Source: Lachnospiraceae bacterium
GTDB lineage: Bacteria; Bacillota; Clostridia; Lachnospirales; Lachnospiraceae
NCBI GenBank assembly: GCA_022768465.1
Contig: JALELZ010000016.1
Location: 1-57,151 of the forward strand
Direction: 5' to 3'
Length of the DNA stretch: 57,151 nt
Shown here piece after piece: positions 16,501-25,464 of the stretch. The position numbers and the translations under genes were made by a program. Under the pieces are notes generated by a model. The model was not told where the DNA came from and made no database searches. It was given only the letters and a program-made list of their open reading frames with translations. How positions within the stretch are numbered: the first letter of the stretch is position 1; every line of letters begins with the position of its first letter.

Positions 16501-16544
16501 AACCGCCGATAAGCTGTAGACATAGGGCTTGTCGGCGGTTTTAA
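16501..16544. terminator. Bidirectional terminator between lar operon and MFS gene
   Basis: AACCGCCGATAAGC and GCTTGTCGGCGGTT pair with one mismatch around a short loop and are followed by TTTT. It ends the lar operon and the convergent MFS gene. Confidence 0.9.
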
Positions 16545-16549
16545 AAATT

Positions 16550-17815
16550 TCATTCCGCTTTAGATCGGGATCTGCGCATATTTGCAATATACATATACTG
16601 TATGGCAGCAGTGATGATCACACAAAAAGCTGTGAAGATCAAATATGCCGGAAGGTAGGAGCCGTGACTGTGGTCAGCAACTACTCCCGGGAATAGTGCA
16701 AATACTATTGCACCAAAGCTGTACATTTGCTGAAAGCGCTGTATAGTCGAGTCAAATTGCTCTCTTGAGCTAAGATCACCTGCCCAGGCTGAAGGTCCTA
16801 TGACAGTGATTCCGACACCTGCAACAAAGAGAGTTATGCCAATATACAGTCCCATATCTGATCTTGATATACAAAGCACGATAAGACCGGCCGTCATCAT
16901 TATTCCGTACAGAAAGTTACAAAAAAATACAGAGACATGATCTGAAAGCCATCCGAAAAAGAATTTGCCTGCTGAGCCTGCAATTCCGGAAAATGATAAC
17001 GCAATTGCTATAGCTGACGGTGAGAAGCCTTCTCCGTTAAAAAATACAGACATATGATTATAAGCAGGGTTAGCTATGACACCGACAAGAAATAATGTCG
17101 GCAGAAGAATAAACCAGTCGTGCGGTCTGATTTCACCGTGTATCCTGCCAAATTTTGCATCGGAAGAGTGATCAGCGATACCTGAGTCGGAAGGCTCATG
17201 GTGCTTAGCCGTGTTCTTTTCATATATGGATAATGACATATCTTCGGGATCGTTTCGGATCAGCAGGAAGCAGACAAAGCCCAGAACAGCCATTAATAAT
17301 GCCTGAATAAGAAAGGTCTGCTTTAAACCGATATTTTCAATCAGATTAGTTATTAACGAAGGAATGCCGATCACTGCAATAGTGGTACCCATTGCACTTA
17401 TAGACATTGCTGCATTGCGGCCGGATTTGAACCATCTGTTTAAAAGCATGGAAACGGGAAGGGTCGCACCTATACCGAATCCGATACCGGTAAGGGCTGC
17501 ACCAAGGATTATCATAGGAAAACCTGAGGCAATGCTATACACAACATAGCTGAGAGCCGAAATAAGTGCAGCTATAAACATGCCTGTGCGCATGTTTAAA
17601 CGCTTATAATAACGTCCTGCAGCTGATACCGCCAGAAATACAAAGATACTTCGGGTAAGCAGTATGGATGACGACTGCGTATTGCTTATACCATAATTTT
17701 TTAATATGTAGGGCATATAGATAGAAAAGTCATTGCAGGCAAGCCCTGTGCATACAAAAAGAGTTATTGTGCAGGCAAAGCATATCACGAAGGCATAATG
17801 AAATTTCTTATTCAT
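16550..17815 (-). CDS. MFS transporter
   Basis: A 421-residue, 12-helix major facilitator. Visible features are the first-helix region ACTITLFVCTGLACNDFSIYMPYI, a GxGxG turn (ALTGIGFGIGATLPVSMLLNRWF) in helix 5 and a charged central loop (about 185-215). The second half has FFFGWLSDHVS, the repeat of the GxxxDR-type motif. The overall pattern (helix 1 NDFSIYMPYI, RWF after TM5) resembles the oxalate:formate-antiporter-like group of carboxylate transporters. Substrate is unknown; the neighbouring lar operon makes a hydroxy-acid possible but is not proof. The start at 17815 follows GGGGGAAGAGGT. Confidence 0.85.
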   Translation of the reverse strand: MNKKFHYAFVICFACTITLFVCTGLACNDFSIYMPYILKNYGISNTQSSSILLTRSIFVFLAVSAAGRYYKRLNMRTGMFIAALISALSYVVYSIASGFPMIILGAALTGIGFGIGATLPVSMLLNRWFKSGRNAAMSISAMGTTIAVIGIPSLITNLIENIGLKQTFLIQALLMAVLGFVCFLLIRNDPEDMSLSIYEKNTAKHHEPSDSGIADHSSDAKFGRIHGEIRPHDWFILLPTLFLVGVIANPAYNHMSVFFNGEGFSPSAIAIALSFSGIAGSAGKFFFGWLSDHVSVFFCNFLYGIMMTAGLIVLCISRSDMGLYIGITLFVAGVGITVIGPSAWAGDLSSREQFDSTIQRFQQMYSFGAIVFALFPGVVADHSHGSYLPAYLIFTAFCVIITAAIQYMYIANMRRSRSKAE

Positions 17816-17926
17816 ACCTCTTCCCCCTAAAGATATACGAATTTCCATATGATTATAATACAAATAGATAAGAGCGGTCCTAACAAGGATTCAGGTTTTT
17901 TTCTGTAAAAGATTTTTCATACAAAG

Positions 17927-17943
17927 AATTGTATGATACAATT
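17927..17943. promoter_or_regulatory. 17-bp perfect palindrome between MFS and regulator genes
   Basis: AATTGTATGATACAATT is an exact inverted repeat (8+1+8), the typical shape of an operator for a dimeric repressor. It lies 44 bases before the response regulator gene and 112 before the MFS gene, so it could act on either or both. No protein can be assigned. Confidence 0.5.
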
Positions 17944-17986
17944 AACAGGTATTCAGAAAGTAGTACATATAATAGGAGAGCATAAA

Positions 17987-18670
17987 ATGGATGATAAGGT
18001 ACTGATAGTCGATGATGACAAATCGGTAATAGAGATACTTTATAAGGTTATAAGGAGCAACGGCATTGACGCCGATCTTGCTCACAGCGGAGAAGACGCT
18101 ATATTGATGGTGGAAAAAGGAAAGTATGACTGCATACTTCTTGACATTAACATGCATGGTATTGACGGCTTTGACGTTATCAAGATATTAAGAGAGCGTA
18201 ATATAACAACACCGATAATCGTTGTCAGCGGAAGAAAAGAGGATTATGATCAGCTGTTTGGACTTGATATTGGTGCTGATGATTATGTGACGAAGCCATT
18301 TAATCCTGTTACGCTCGGAGCCAAGGTCAAGGCTATGATCAGGCGAAGCAAGGGCAGTCATCAGGGTGAGGATAATACTATATCAGCAGGCCCGTTCATG
18401 TATAACACAAGCACATTAAGATTATATAAGAACGGTGAGGAGCTTAATCTTACCTCTAAGGAAAATGCTATGATGAAGCTGTTTATCGATAATGTCAACA
18501 GAATATTCTCAAAGGATATGATCTATGAGATGGTTTGGGGAGACAGTGTCATCGATGAAAATGCGATCATGGTTTACATTAACAGATTGAGACAAAAGGT
18601 TGAGGATGATCCTTCCCATCCAAAATTTATTCAGAATGTAAGAGGACTCGGATATAAATTTGTAGTTTAA
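17987..18670 (+). CDS. OmpR/PhoB-type response regulator
   Basis: The receiver domain has the acidic pair at about 9-11, phosphorylation site D53 (CILLDINMHGIDGFD) and K103 (YVTKPFN). A C-terminal winged helix (about 130-227) ends YINRLRQKVEDDPSHPKFIQNVRGLGYKFVV. It is the DNA-binding partner of the next gene, an NtrB-like kinase, which is an unusual pairing (OmpR-type regulators normally pair with HAMP-HisKA kinases). Its position immediately upstream of the surface-fibre operon makes that operon the leading target. The start at 17987 follows GGAGAG. Confidence 0.9.
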   Translation: MDDKVLIVDDDKSVIEILYKVIRSNGIDADLAHSGEDAILMVEKGKYDCILLDINMHGIDGFDVIKILRERNITTPIIVVSGRKEDYDQLFGLDIGADDYVTKPFNPVTLGAKVKAMIRRSKGSHQGEDNTISAGPFMYNTSTLRLYKNGEELNLTSKENAMMKLFIDNVNRIFSKDMIYEMVWGDSVIDENAIMVYINRLRQKVEDDPSHPKFIQNVRGLGYKFVV

Positions 18671-18674
18671 ATGT

Positions 18675-20441
18675 ATGAAGCATGGCGGTGTAGATAGAAA
18701 AAAATATTTCAAGGTTATTCTCTTAGGAATTCTGTTTGTAATCGCAGGTGCGCTTTTTACAATTAACAGCAACAGACAAAGCCATAGGCTTGTATTTTCC
18801 CAGCAGAAGGAAAATCTTTTAGAGCTTGCAAAGTCGACGGATAAAAACCTCGAGAATATCATATCGAGAATTCAGAATCAGATTTATTATATAACCACAG
18901 ATGTGGATTTTAAAAAGGCTGAGCAGGAATATATTAACGAAGGTCTGGCCTATAATCTTTGGAACACCCTGAGATATAATTCTCTTTGCGATACCGATCT
19001 TATCGCAAGTATTGTGGTCACGGTCGGAGATAAGGCGGTAATGGTCTCAAAGGAATCTTACAGAGGGGAATATACCTTCTATGACAGTCTCGGCAACTAC
19101 AGACTCAGACTCTGCAAGGCACCTGACGAAAAATATTATATGGCCTTTGCCTTCAAAGGAGGCTATGACCAGATTCGTTACTATGCCTTAATGGATCTGG
19201 AAGAGCTTTACATGCAGATAACCGATGAGGAGCTTGGAGACATTAACAAGATCATTTTATATAATGATAAGCTGAGTTTTATTATCACCAATAGCGGAAA
19301 CAGGGTCAGAGCGAGCAGGATAATTGATTATCTCTATGAAGGAAATGAGAGTCTCGGCAATTACATAAAATCAAAATGTGAGAAAAAAGAACCGTCTGCA
19401 GATGTATTGGAATTTGTAAGCGGACTTGGCGTAAAAGAAAAAAAATACGTTGCGGTATATCCTGTTGCAGTCAGTGAAAACAAACTCTTCACATTGGCAA
19501 TACTTACAGATTATGCCAGAGTTATTTCACCTATAAAAGGCATCAATTACAGTCTTATAATAAGCATATTGATATTTACTGTAGGAATTGCACTGCTGCT
19601 GTTTGGCTTCTCGCAGATGAAAGAGGATCATGAACAAGCAGATAAAACACTTGTTGAGCTTCAGGAAAAAAATAAGGCAATGAAAGCTCTGCTCAGGCAG
19701 ACACGAGAGCTTGAGCATGTGCAGCGTCTGGAGCTGCTCGGAACCATGACATCCGGAATTTCGCACGAGTTCAACAACCTGTTAACGCCTATTATGGGAT
19801 ACAGCATAATGTCGCTGGAAATGCTTCCGGAGGGCAATGATGAGCTGTCAGAAAATATAATTGAGATTTATAATGCTTCAAAGAAGGCAAAAGATATTGT
19901 AAAGAGAATATCCGAGCTTTCTAAAAAGAACAGCTTAGATTCTTTAACTATTATAGACATAGATACACTGTGCAGTAAGGTTTTATTAATGCTTAATCCG
20001 GCAAAGCCTGAGAATGTTGAAATTAAAACAAATTATGCAACATACGGGTATAAGACAAAGGCTAATGAAACACAGATGACACAGGTGCTGATGAATGTCA
20101 TAATCAATGGTTTTCATGCAATGAGTGAGAAGGGCGGCACACTTACTGTGTCAACGTCAATATCTGTGAACAGCATGATCAGCATTTCTATTAAGGACAC
20201 AGGAACAGGTATACCGTCTGATGTTATCTCACATATTTTCGATCCGTTCTTTACAACAAAGGAGGCCGGCAAAGGAACGGGACTAGGCCTTGCAATAGTA
20301 AAGAATATCATAGATGAACTGAACGGAAAGATTGAGATCCATTCGCAGGAGGGAAAAGGCACTGAATTTATTGTAAAGCTGCGCATCTATGACGAAAGAT
20401 TAGATGAAGAAAAGATAGAACCGTCCGAAAAAGATCAATAA
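18675..20441 (+). CDS. Membrane sensor histidine kinase
   Basis: The 588 residues give TM1 (about 13-30), an extracytoplasmic sensing domain (31-290) with no recognised fold, TM2 (291-312), a short coiled coil (315-345), a HisKA domain with H364 in SGISHEFNNLLTP, and an ATPase domain with DTGTGIP, FDPFFTTK and GKGTGLGLAIV. The H-box HEFNN and wide N-box resemble the NtrB subfamily. It follows the response regulator by 4 bases. The start has no clear ribosome binding site, so translation is probably coupled. The C-terminal tail is charged. Confidence 0.9.
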   Translation: MKHGGVDRKKYFKVILLGILFVIAGALFTINSNRQSHRLVFSQQKENLLELAKSTDKNLENIISRIQNQIYYITTDVDFKKAEQEYINEGLAYNLWNTLRYNSLCDTDLIASIVVTVGDKAVMVSKESYRGEYTFYDSLGNYRLRLCKAPDEKYYMAFAFKGGYDQIRYYALMDLEELYMQITDEELGDINKIILYNDKLSFIITNSGNRVRASRIIDYLYEGNESLGNYIKSKCEKKEPSADVLEFVSGLGVKEKKYVAVYPVAVSENKLFTLAILTDYARVISPIKGINYSLIISILIFTVGIALLLFGFSQMKEDHEQADKTLVELQEKNKAMKALLRQTRELEHVQRLELLGTMTSGISHEFNNLLTPIMGYSIMSLEMLPEGNDELSENIIEIYNASKKAKDIVKRISELSKKNSLDSLTIIDIDTLCSKVLLMLNPAKPENVEIKTNYATYGYKTKANETQMTQVLMNVIINGFHAMSEKGGTLTVSTSISVNSMISISIKDTGTGIPSDVISHIFDPFFTTKEAGKGTGLGLAIVKNIIDELNGKIEIHSQEGKGTEFIVKLRIYDERLDEEKIEPSEKDQ

Positions 20442-20489
20442 TAATAAACAAAAATTCAAATGAATGCTTGAACATAAGCACGAAAAACT

Positions 20490-20534
20490 AATCGTCAGCA
20501 GATAAAAAACAAAAATTCTGTTGACGATTTTTTT
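20490..20534 (+). terminator. Terminator after the kinase gene
   Basis: AATCGTCA (20490-20497) and TGACGATT (20522-20529) plus CAG/CTG form the stem, followed by TTTTTTT. It closes the two-component transcript. The promoter of the next operon begins inside its second arm. Confidence 0.85.
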
Positions 20535-20549
20535 GATGACTACTACAAT
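20521..20549 (+). promoter_or_regulatory. Promoter of the surface-fibre operon
   Basis: TTGACG (20521-20526), 17 bases, TACAAT (20544-20549). The -35 box lies in the descending arm of the preceding terminator hairpin, so one sequence serves both. Confidence 0.65.
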
Positions 20550-20559
20550 AGGCAGTACT

Positions 20560-20616
20560 CGAAAAACAAATCTAAAATCTGAGTTTCTTAAATCAGCGGT
20601 CTGTTTTCGTTTTTTT
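20560..20616 (+). terminator. Second terminator-like hairpin, in the fibre operon leader
   Basis: CGAAAAACA (20560-20568) and TGTTTTCG (20602-20609) pair with one bulge, enclose a smaller CTGA/TCAG hairpin, and lead into TTTTTTT (20610-20616). It sits between the promoter and the ribosome binding site of the first gene, where it could act as an attenuator. Confidence 0.55.
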
Positions 20617-20637
20617 CAGAGGAAAGGACAAAAGAAT

Positions 20638-22161
20638 ATGAATAGGGAACTGAGCATGGATAAACTGCGCTTATTTTTCCTGACGGCTTCTGTAAGCCTG
20701 ATTGCCTTGGGCTCATGTATGCGTACGGATGCAGCAGACAGAAAAATTCGTCTGTTTAATGATTCCGGAAGCATAAAGCGTGAGATAACAGGCAGCAGTT
20801 TATTTGAAAAACCTGTGATGCCAGGCAGCAATGAAACTGCCGATCTGACCATACAAAACGGGCTTGATAAGTCTGTTTATTATGATGTCAGATGCTCATC
20901 GGATGCTGCGAATGAGTTCTATGATGCCTTGCTTTTGAAAATTTCTGATGAGAATGGAACGATCCTTTATAATGGATTAGCTAAAGACACAGCTGTATCT
21001 ATAGGACCGCAAAATTCCGGAAAGACAAAAAATATCACTCTTGAGCTGTCGCTTCCAAAATCTGCTGATGAAAAAATAGCAGGCAAAAAAGCAAATTTTG
21101 ATTTGCAGCTTAGCTTTAAAAGTGAGGCTGTATCTTCAGGAGAAAGCAAACCGTCGGAAGGTGCTGACGTAGGTTCGGCCGGAAATACCGGCAGTACCGG
21201 AGGCAGCACAGGTTCGTCGGGAGGTTCAAGCAGCAGTGAAGGCATAGCGTCAGGCGGAGGCACTTCATCAGGCAGTAATTTTTCCGGAGGAATATCTAAG
21301 CCGGGAGGAAATTCCAAGCCGGGAGGACATGGATCATCAGGAACAGGTTCAGGAGGAACCGGAAATAAGGGATATCATACCGGTACTTCCTCATCCGGAG
21401 CAGCAAATCAAGACAAAAACATTGGTGATTCAAACGGTGTTTCAGAAGAAGGAAATATAGTTACGGGAAGCCGTTTTGACAGAAACTTTATTTCCGGAGC
21501 TTCGGATAGTTCACCCGAAACAAATTCAGCAAAGCATGATTACAGTATAAGTGATTTTTTCGGACATCATAGTGCTTCAGGAGGCGGAGCCGAACGGATC
21601 TATGGGAAACCGGATATTACGCTTACAAAAGGAATTGACAGCGGAAGCTGGGAACAGGATAAGGAAGGCTTCTGGAGATATGTTTTAAAAGGCGGAAATC
21701 ACATTAAATCCGGCTTTGCATTTATAAAAAATCCATACAAAAATAACAGCGGTGAATATTGCTGGTATTTCTTTGATGATGAGGGAAGACTTTGCATAGG
21801 CTGGATAAAAAGAGAAAATGACGTATGGTATCATTCACATGAGGTTTCGGACGGAGATCTTGGAGCAATAGAAGCGGGCTGGATCAAAGATTCTGAGGAC
21901 AAAGCACTCTATTATACAAGTGAGCTTGATGCCAAAATGCATACAGGCTGGATAGGCTTCAGGGCTAAAAAGGATCAACCGATAGACTATTATTATTTTG
22001 CTTCACTTAAGGATACCTACAGACAAAACTGGTTTTTCAATACTGCTGCAGGCAGATGGCTTTATGACAAGTTGGGCTACAGATGTTATGGTTCAATGTT
22101 TAAGGATGAGAAAACACCGGACGGATACAGAGTAGGTAATGATGGAAGATGGATAAGGTAA
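20638..22161 (+). CDS. Secreted fibre-associated protein with Gly/Ser linker and wall-binding repeats
   Basis: A 507-residue protein. It has a signal sequence (10-27) with LGSC at 24-27, a possible lipobox. Residues about 35-165 form a beta-sandwich like that of SipW-dependent surface proteins: PGSNETADLTIQNGLDKSVYYDV, a 'DENGTILYNGLAKD' hairpin, and 'LELSLPKSADEKIAGKKANFDLQLSFK'-type ending. Residues 170-285 are a Gly/Ser-rich linker with repeated GGSSG and KPGG units. Residues about 340-507 carry GW-type cell-wall-binding repeats. It may anchor the fibre to the wall. The start at 20638 follows AGGAAAGGA. It overlaps the signal peptidase gene by 13 bases. Confidence 0.8.
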   Translation: MNRELSMDKLRLFFLTASVSLIALGSCMRTDAADRKIRLFNDSGSIKREITGSSLFEKPVMPGSNETADLTIQNGLDKSVYYDVRCSSDAANEFYDALLLKISDENGTILYNGLAKDTAVSIGPQNSGKTKNITLELSLPKSADEKIAGKKANFDLQLSFKSEAVSSGESKPSEGADVGSAGNTGSTGGSTGSSGGSSSSEGIASGGGTSSGSNFSGGISKPGGNSKPGGHGSSGTGSGGTGNKGYHTGTSSSGAANQDKNIGDSNGVSEEGNIVTGSRFDRNFISGASDSSPETNSAKHDYSISDFFGHHSASGGGAERIYGKPDITLTKGIDSGSWEQDKEGFWRYVLKGGNHIKSGFAFIKNPYKNNSGEYCWYFFDDEGRLCIGWIKRENDVWYHSHEVSDGDLGAIEAGWIKDSEDKALYYTSELDAKMHTGWIGFRAKKDQPIDYYYFASLKDTYRQNWFFNTAAGRWLYDKLGYRCYGSMFKDEKTPDGYRVGNDGRWIR

Positions 22162-22679
22162 AGCCTGAGGTAAAGCCCAAGGTAAAGCCTAAGGTAAAAG
22201 TCGCTTCAAAATCACATCATAACATAATTCAAATAACATCCCCAAAAATGAAAATTAAGATGAGGCAGTATTGCGCACTCATTGCAGAATGTATATCAGC
22301 AGTTGTGACTGTCACTGCGATTCTGATAACGATAGGCTGTGCATATATCAATATAAATGAGCGTATAAGCGGAGAAATGACTTTTTTAGCAGGTCACAAG
22401 CTTGTTTATATTGAGAGCGGCTCGATGGAACCGGCAATAAAGACAGGCGCTGTCATAATCATCAGAAAAGCAAAATTTGAGGATGTTGAAAACGGAGACA
22501 TAATAACATTTGAGACTCCGGAAGGATATGTTACTCACAGACTTGTAGGAGAAGATGCAGAAGCTCGTAAAAACGGAGCCGAGGCTTTCCTTATAACAAA
22601 AGGCGATGCCAACAGTATAGATGATATAGAAAGGCTTGATCCTGAAGACATTAGAGGAGTTGTTGTAAAGATTTTTTAA
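22149..22679 (+). CDS. SipW-type signal peptidase I
   Basis: A 176-residue S26B (ER/archaeal-type) signal peptidase. Catalytic S92 is in ESGSMEPAI, H130 replaces the bacterial lysine in VTHRL, and D153 lies in TKGDANS, giving a Ser-His-Asp set. One transmembrane helix is present at about 44-66. Such SipW enzymes process TasA/camelysin-type precursors in Bacillus, and the adjacent genes encode such precursors. The N-terminus has a tandem lysine-proline repeat (KPEVKPKVKPKVKV) not usual in the family. Its start overlaps the preceding gene and has only a weak GGAAG directly before it; a later start such as M34 is possible. Confidence 0.9.
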   Translation: MDKVKPEVKPKVKPKVKVASKSHHNIIQITSPKMKIKMRQYCALIAECISAVVTVTAILITIGCAYININERISGEMTFLAGHKLVYIESGSMEPAIKTGAVIIIRKAKFEDVENGDIITFETPEGYVTHRLVGEDAEARKNGAEAFLITKGDANSIDDIERLDPEDIRGVVVKIF

Positions 22680-22691
22680 ATAGGAGAATTT

Positions 22692-23384
22692 ATGAGAAAA
22701 ATGTTTAATAAACGTAATTCAGTAAAAAGAAACATCAATAAGCATGCAGTAAAAACATTTTCAGTTGCAGCGGCTGCAATCTGCCTTATCGGAACAGCAG
22801 CAGCCTCATCGGCATATTGGACAGATAAAATAAGCTTAAATCAGGAAGTGAGCGCAATGACTATAGGTGTAAGATATGATTCCAACAGTCTTGGACTTGA
22901 GCAGGCTGATGCATATCTTCCGGGAGAAAGCAGAGATTTTAATTTTAAAGTCATTAATTCAGGAGATATTTCTGTTGATATCAAACCTGTTATAACAATA
23001 ACTTCAACAGAGGATATGAAAAAGGGCGGATCAGAATTTCTGATTGCAGATGAATCCGGAAATGAGATAAATGGATATACAAAAAAATGTTATAAGGATA
23101 ACGGAACAGCTCTTTCAGAGTCTGAGGTATCAGAGGGAGGCACCTTTAAAAAGGTTGAGTATACATTGACGGATGAAAAAACATTAGCGGGAAGCAGACA
23201 AAAGGAAAGCGCTGAAGGCGAAATCGATACGGAGCAGCAGTATAAATACAAGCTTGTTCTGAGCGATAATACTGAAAATGATTTTAAGGGCGCATCTGCC
23301 TCAATTGATGTCAGCACATATGCTATACAGCACAGAAACAGAGAAGAGGGCGGTGATTGGATCAGCATCGCAAGTAAGAAATGA
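22692..23384 (+). CDS. TasA/CalY-type fibre subunit candidate
   Basis: A 230-residue secreted protein with a basic N-terminus, a hydrophobic core (24-40) and the SipW-type signal motif SSAYWTDKISLNQEVSA at the end, followed by a mature part of beta-strand character (PGESRDFNFKVINSGDISVDIKPVITI). The final part is charged. The layout matches TasA and camelysin, the fibre proteins processed by SipW: the AYW/FxD signature right after the core, then GVRYDSNS. It follows the signal peptidase by 12 bases and overlaps the next gene by 4 (ATGA). A role as fibre subunit is inferred from this; identity to TasA itself is low. Confidence 0.75.
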   Translation: MRKMFNKRNSVKRNINKHAVKTFSVAAAAICLIGTAAASSAYWTDKISLNQEVSAMTIGVRYDSNSLGLEQADAYLPGESRDFNFKVINSGDISVDIKPVITITSTEDMKKGGSEFLIADESGNEINGYTKKCYKDNGTALSESEVSEGGTFKKVEYTLTDEKTLAGSRQKESAEGEIDTEQQYKYKLVLSDNTENDFKGASASIDVSTYAIQHRNREEGGDWISIASKK

Positions 23385-24310
23385 GGAAATTAAACAGTCT
23401 TATTTTGCCTTGCGCCATTTTTACAGCAGCGGTCAGTGTTACAGCTACCGCTGCCTACTATGAAGCCATGATAAGCCATGAAACCTGTCTGGTGAAAGCT
23501 GCTGACATTTCTTTTGGAAGCTCAGAAGGGATAAGCTCTGACTTAAGCTCACAAAATAACAGGCTCCTTCCGTTTGAAGAAGGCGAAAGCTTTGATATAA
23601 GCTTTAGTACCAGGTATGACGGAGATATAGCAGCATACGCAGTACCTGCACTGAAAACATTTATTAGCGGAATGGATAAAGATGACATTATCAGAATTTC
23701 TGACGGGAAAAATGACATCTGCATAGATTCATCCGGAAGCGGAATACTGTATTCGGATATAGCTTTGCTTAAGCCTGGCGATGTAATAGAAAAAAACTAC
23801 CATATCACTGTCATAAAGCACAGCGGAACTAAGCCACTTAAATTAGGATATGAATTTTCACTTGCAGCGGTACAGAAAAAAGGAAATGAAACGCTTATTG
23901 AAAGCGGTATTAGTTCAAAAGACCTGTATGGTGCTATCACAAATAGGAATGGTTTATCAGGGGAAATAAAAGGCTTCAGTGAACTTATTACAAAGCGTGA
24001 CGGTGCAGCAGAATCCGATGAAGAAGGCGGCATAAGATATTATTCAGTCAGTCTGACACCGCAGACAGAAAAGACAACAACAAACAGCGAAACCTATAAA
24101 TGGTATGCAAAAACATCTGATACAGAAGAAAAAATAGTTAGTTTAAATAAAATATTAGAACTTACTATAAATAAATACAATATATCAAATGGTTTGAGTG
24201 TGAGATATGAGGTAGCCAATGAAGCCGGTTATATATCATCAAAGCGATATATATTCGAAATAAACGCTGATGAACTTGAATGCAGAACGGAGGACTATGT
24301 GTATGAATAA
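23381..24310 (+). CDS. Second SipW-type secreted protein
   Basis: The 309-residue protein begins with a short hydrophobic core ending VSVTATAAYYEAMISHE, again the AYY-x-A pattern expected of a SipW substrate. The mature part is beta-rich with a 'LKPGDVIEKNYHITV' segment like the PGD... strand of TasA-type domains, and a later segment ending TYKWYAKTSDTEE that resembles Ig/Fn-like surface repeats. No enzyme motif is seen. It may be a minor fibre subunit or tip protein. It overlaps the genes on both sides by a few bases. Confidence 0.7.
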   Translation: MRKLNSLILPCAIFTAAVSVTATAAYYEAMISHETCLVKAADISFGSSEGISSDLSSQNNRLLPFEEGESFDISFSTRYDGDIAAYAVPALKTFISGMDKDDIIRISDGKNDICIDSSGSGILYSDIALLKPGDVIEKNYHITVIKHSGTKPLKLGYEFSLAAVQKKGNETLIESGISSKDLYGAITNRNGLSGEIKGFSELITKRDGAAESDEEGGIRYYSVSLTPQTEKTTTNSETYKWYAKTSDTEEKIVSLNKILELTINKYNISNGLSVRYEVANEAGYISSKRYIFEINADELECRTEDYVYE

Positions 24311-25463
24311 TAGCAGTGAGTCTTTACATAGCGTTATTCAAAAGGCTGTTAAAGCTGGTGTGCTTATGCTTCTTATAATCAGCTTTATCTGCGTGACTTG
24401 TGATGAAAGCTTTGCAGGAATCACTGGTGAAGGAATTGAGTCGGATCCGCTGACAGGAATCGTGCAAAAAGGAGATTATTTTAAAGCTGACAGCTTCGTG
24501 AAAAATCTTGCAGAAATCAACGGAGCTATTATTACACTTGAAAATTGCTTCGAAGCTAAGCGCTTTGAATTTATTCTTGATGCAGGAGACGGAGCATTTC
24601 CGGATGGGGATAACAAAAAGAACGGAAGCATCTATTACGGAGAGCTTCTGAATGATGCTATAGGAAGGGTGACTTCTGTTCAGGCGGTACCGGAACTTAA
24701 GGACAGTACTTTTACGGGCTGGTATATACGCGGAAATCACGTTTTAAAATCATCTGCCGTGGCTGATGGAGCAAAATCTAATAACAGGATTATGGAAGCA
24801 GGCCTTAAAGGAGATGAAATTGCTTCAGATGGGGTGCGATTCCTGATAGACACTTCCTATACAGAGGATATAGAGCTTGCAGATGTAGATGATAGCGGAG
24901 CATGCATTATCAGAGCAATGTGGAGAAAGAACAAACCCTGTGAGCCTGGTGACGGGAATGAAGCATTGGATAAGACATTAACTGATGCTGCGGCAAAGCT
25001 TGATATTTGGGACAGTGATAATGTTTGTAATAAATCTATCGAATATTTAGATAGTTGTTCGGATGCAAAAGCTTACAGTGCAAGACATGGAACAACAAAA
25101 TATCAGTACGGGAGAATTATGCTTACTGCTGAAACCAGCAATGCTAAAGATTACACATGGTTTGTAAAAAGAGCAGGTGATAACGGATATACAATGCTTT
25201 CAGAAAAAGGCGAGACTTGTCTTTTGTCAAAACTAAAAGGCATTGATAACGGAATGCTTGTCAAATGCCGGGTCGGAGTCGCCGGCAAAGGAAATGAACA
25301 GACTGAAAAAGGTAACAGTTTTATCGAATATGAGACAAAGCTCACAATATATTCTCTTCCGAAAATACTGGATACAGGTATCCTGATAGATGGTAATAAG
25401 GCTAATATAAAAGTTAGTGAAAGTGCAAGATCTGATAATAATAAAACAGAAGGAGGGGTTTAA
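24303..25463 (+). CDS. Secreted protein, probable Ig/InlB-like repeats
   Basis: A 386-residue protein with a signal peptide (hydrophobic core about 17-34, LMLLIISFICVTC) and a segment FILDAGDGAFPDGDNKKNG...FTGWYI (about 85-145) like the InlB/Listeria-Bacteroides repeat, which ends in F-x-G-W. A later part (about 255-350) has YTWFVKRAGDNGYTMLSEKG and CRVGVAGKGNE, resembling an Ig-like domain. No sorting motif is seen. The start at 24303 follows GGAGG at 9 bases; an in-frame ATG 6 bases earlier is too close to it. It is likely exported with the fibre proteins. Confidence 0.7.
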   Translation: MNNSSESLHSVIQKAVKAGVLMLLIISFICVTCDESFAGITGEGIESDPLTGIVQKGDYFKADSFVKNLAEINGAIITLENCFEAKRFEFILDAGDGAFPDGDNKKNGSIYYGELLNDAIGRVTSVQAVPELKDSTFTGWYIRGNHVLKSSAVADGAKSNNRIMEAGLKGDEIASDGVRFLIDTSYTEDIELADVDDSGACIIRAMWRKNKPCEPGDGNEALDKTLTDAAAKLDIWDSDNVCNKSIEYLDSCSDAKAYSARHGTTKYQYGRIMLTAETSNAKDYTWFVKRAGDNGYTMLSEKGETCLLSKLKGIDNGMLVKCRVGVAGKGNEQTEKGNSFIEYETKLTIYSLPKILDTGILIDGNKANIKVSESARSDNNKTEGGV

Positions 25464-25464
25464 G

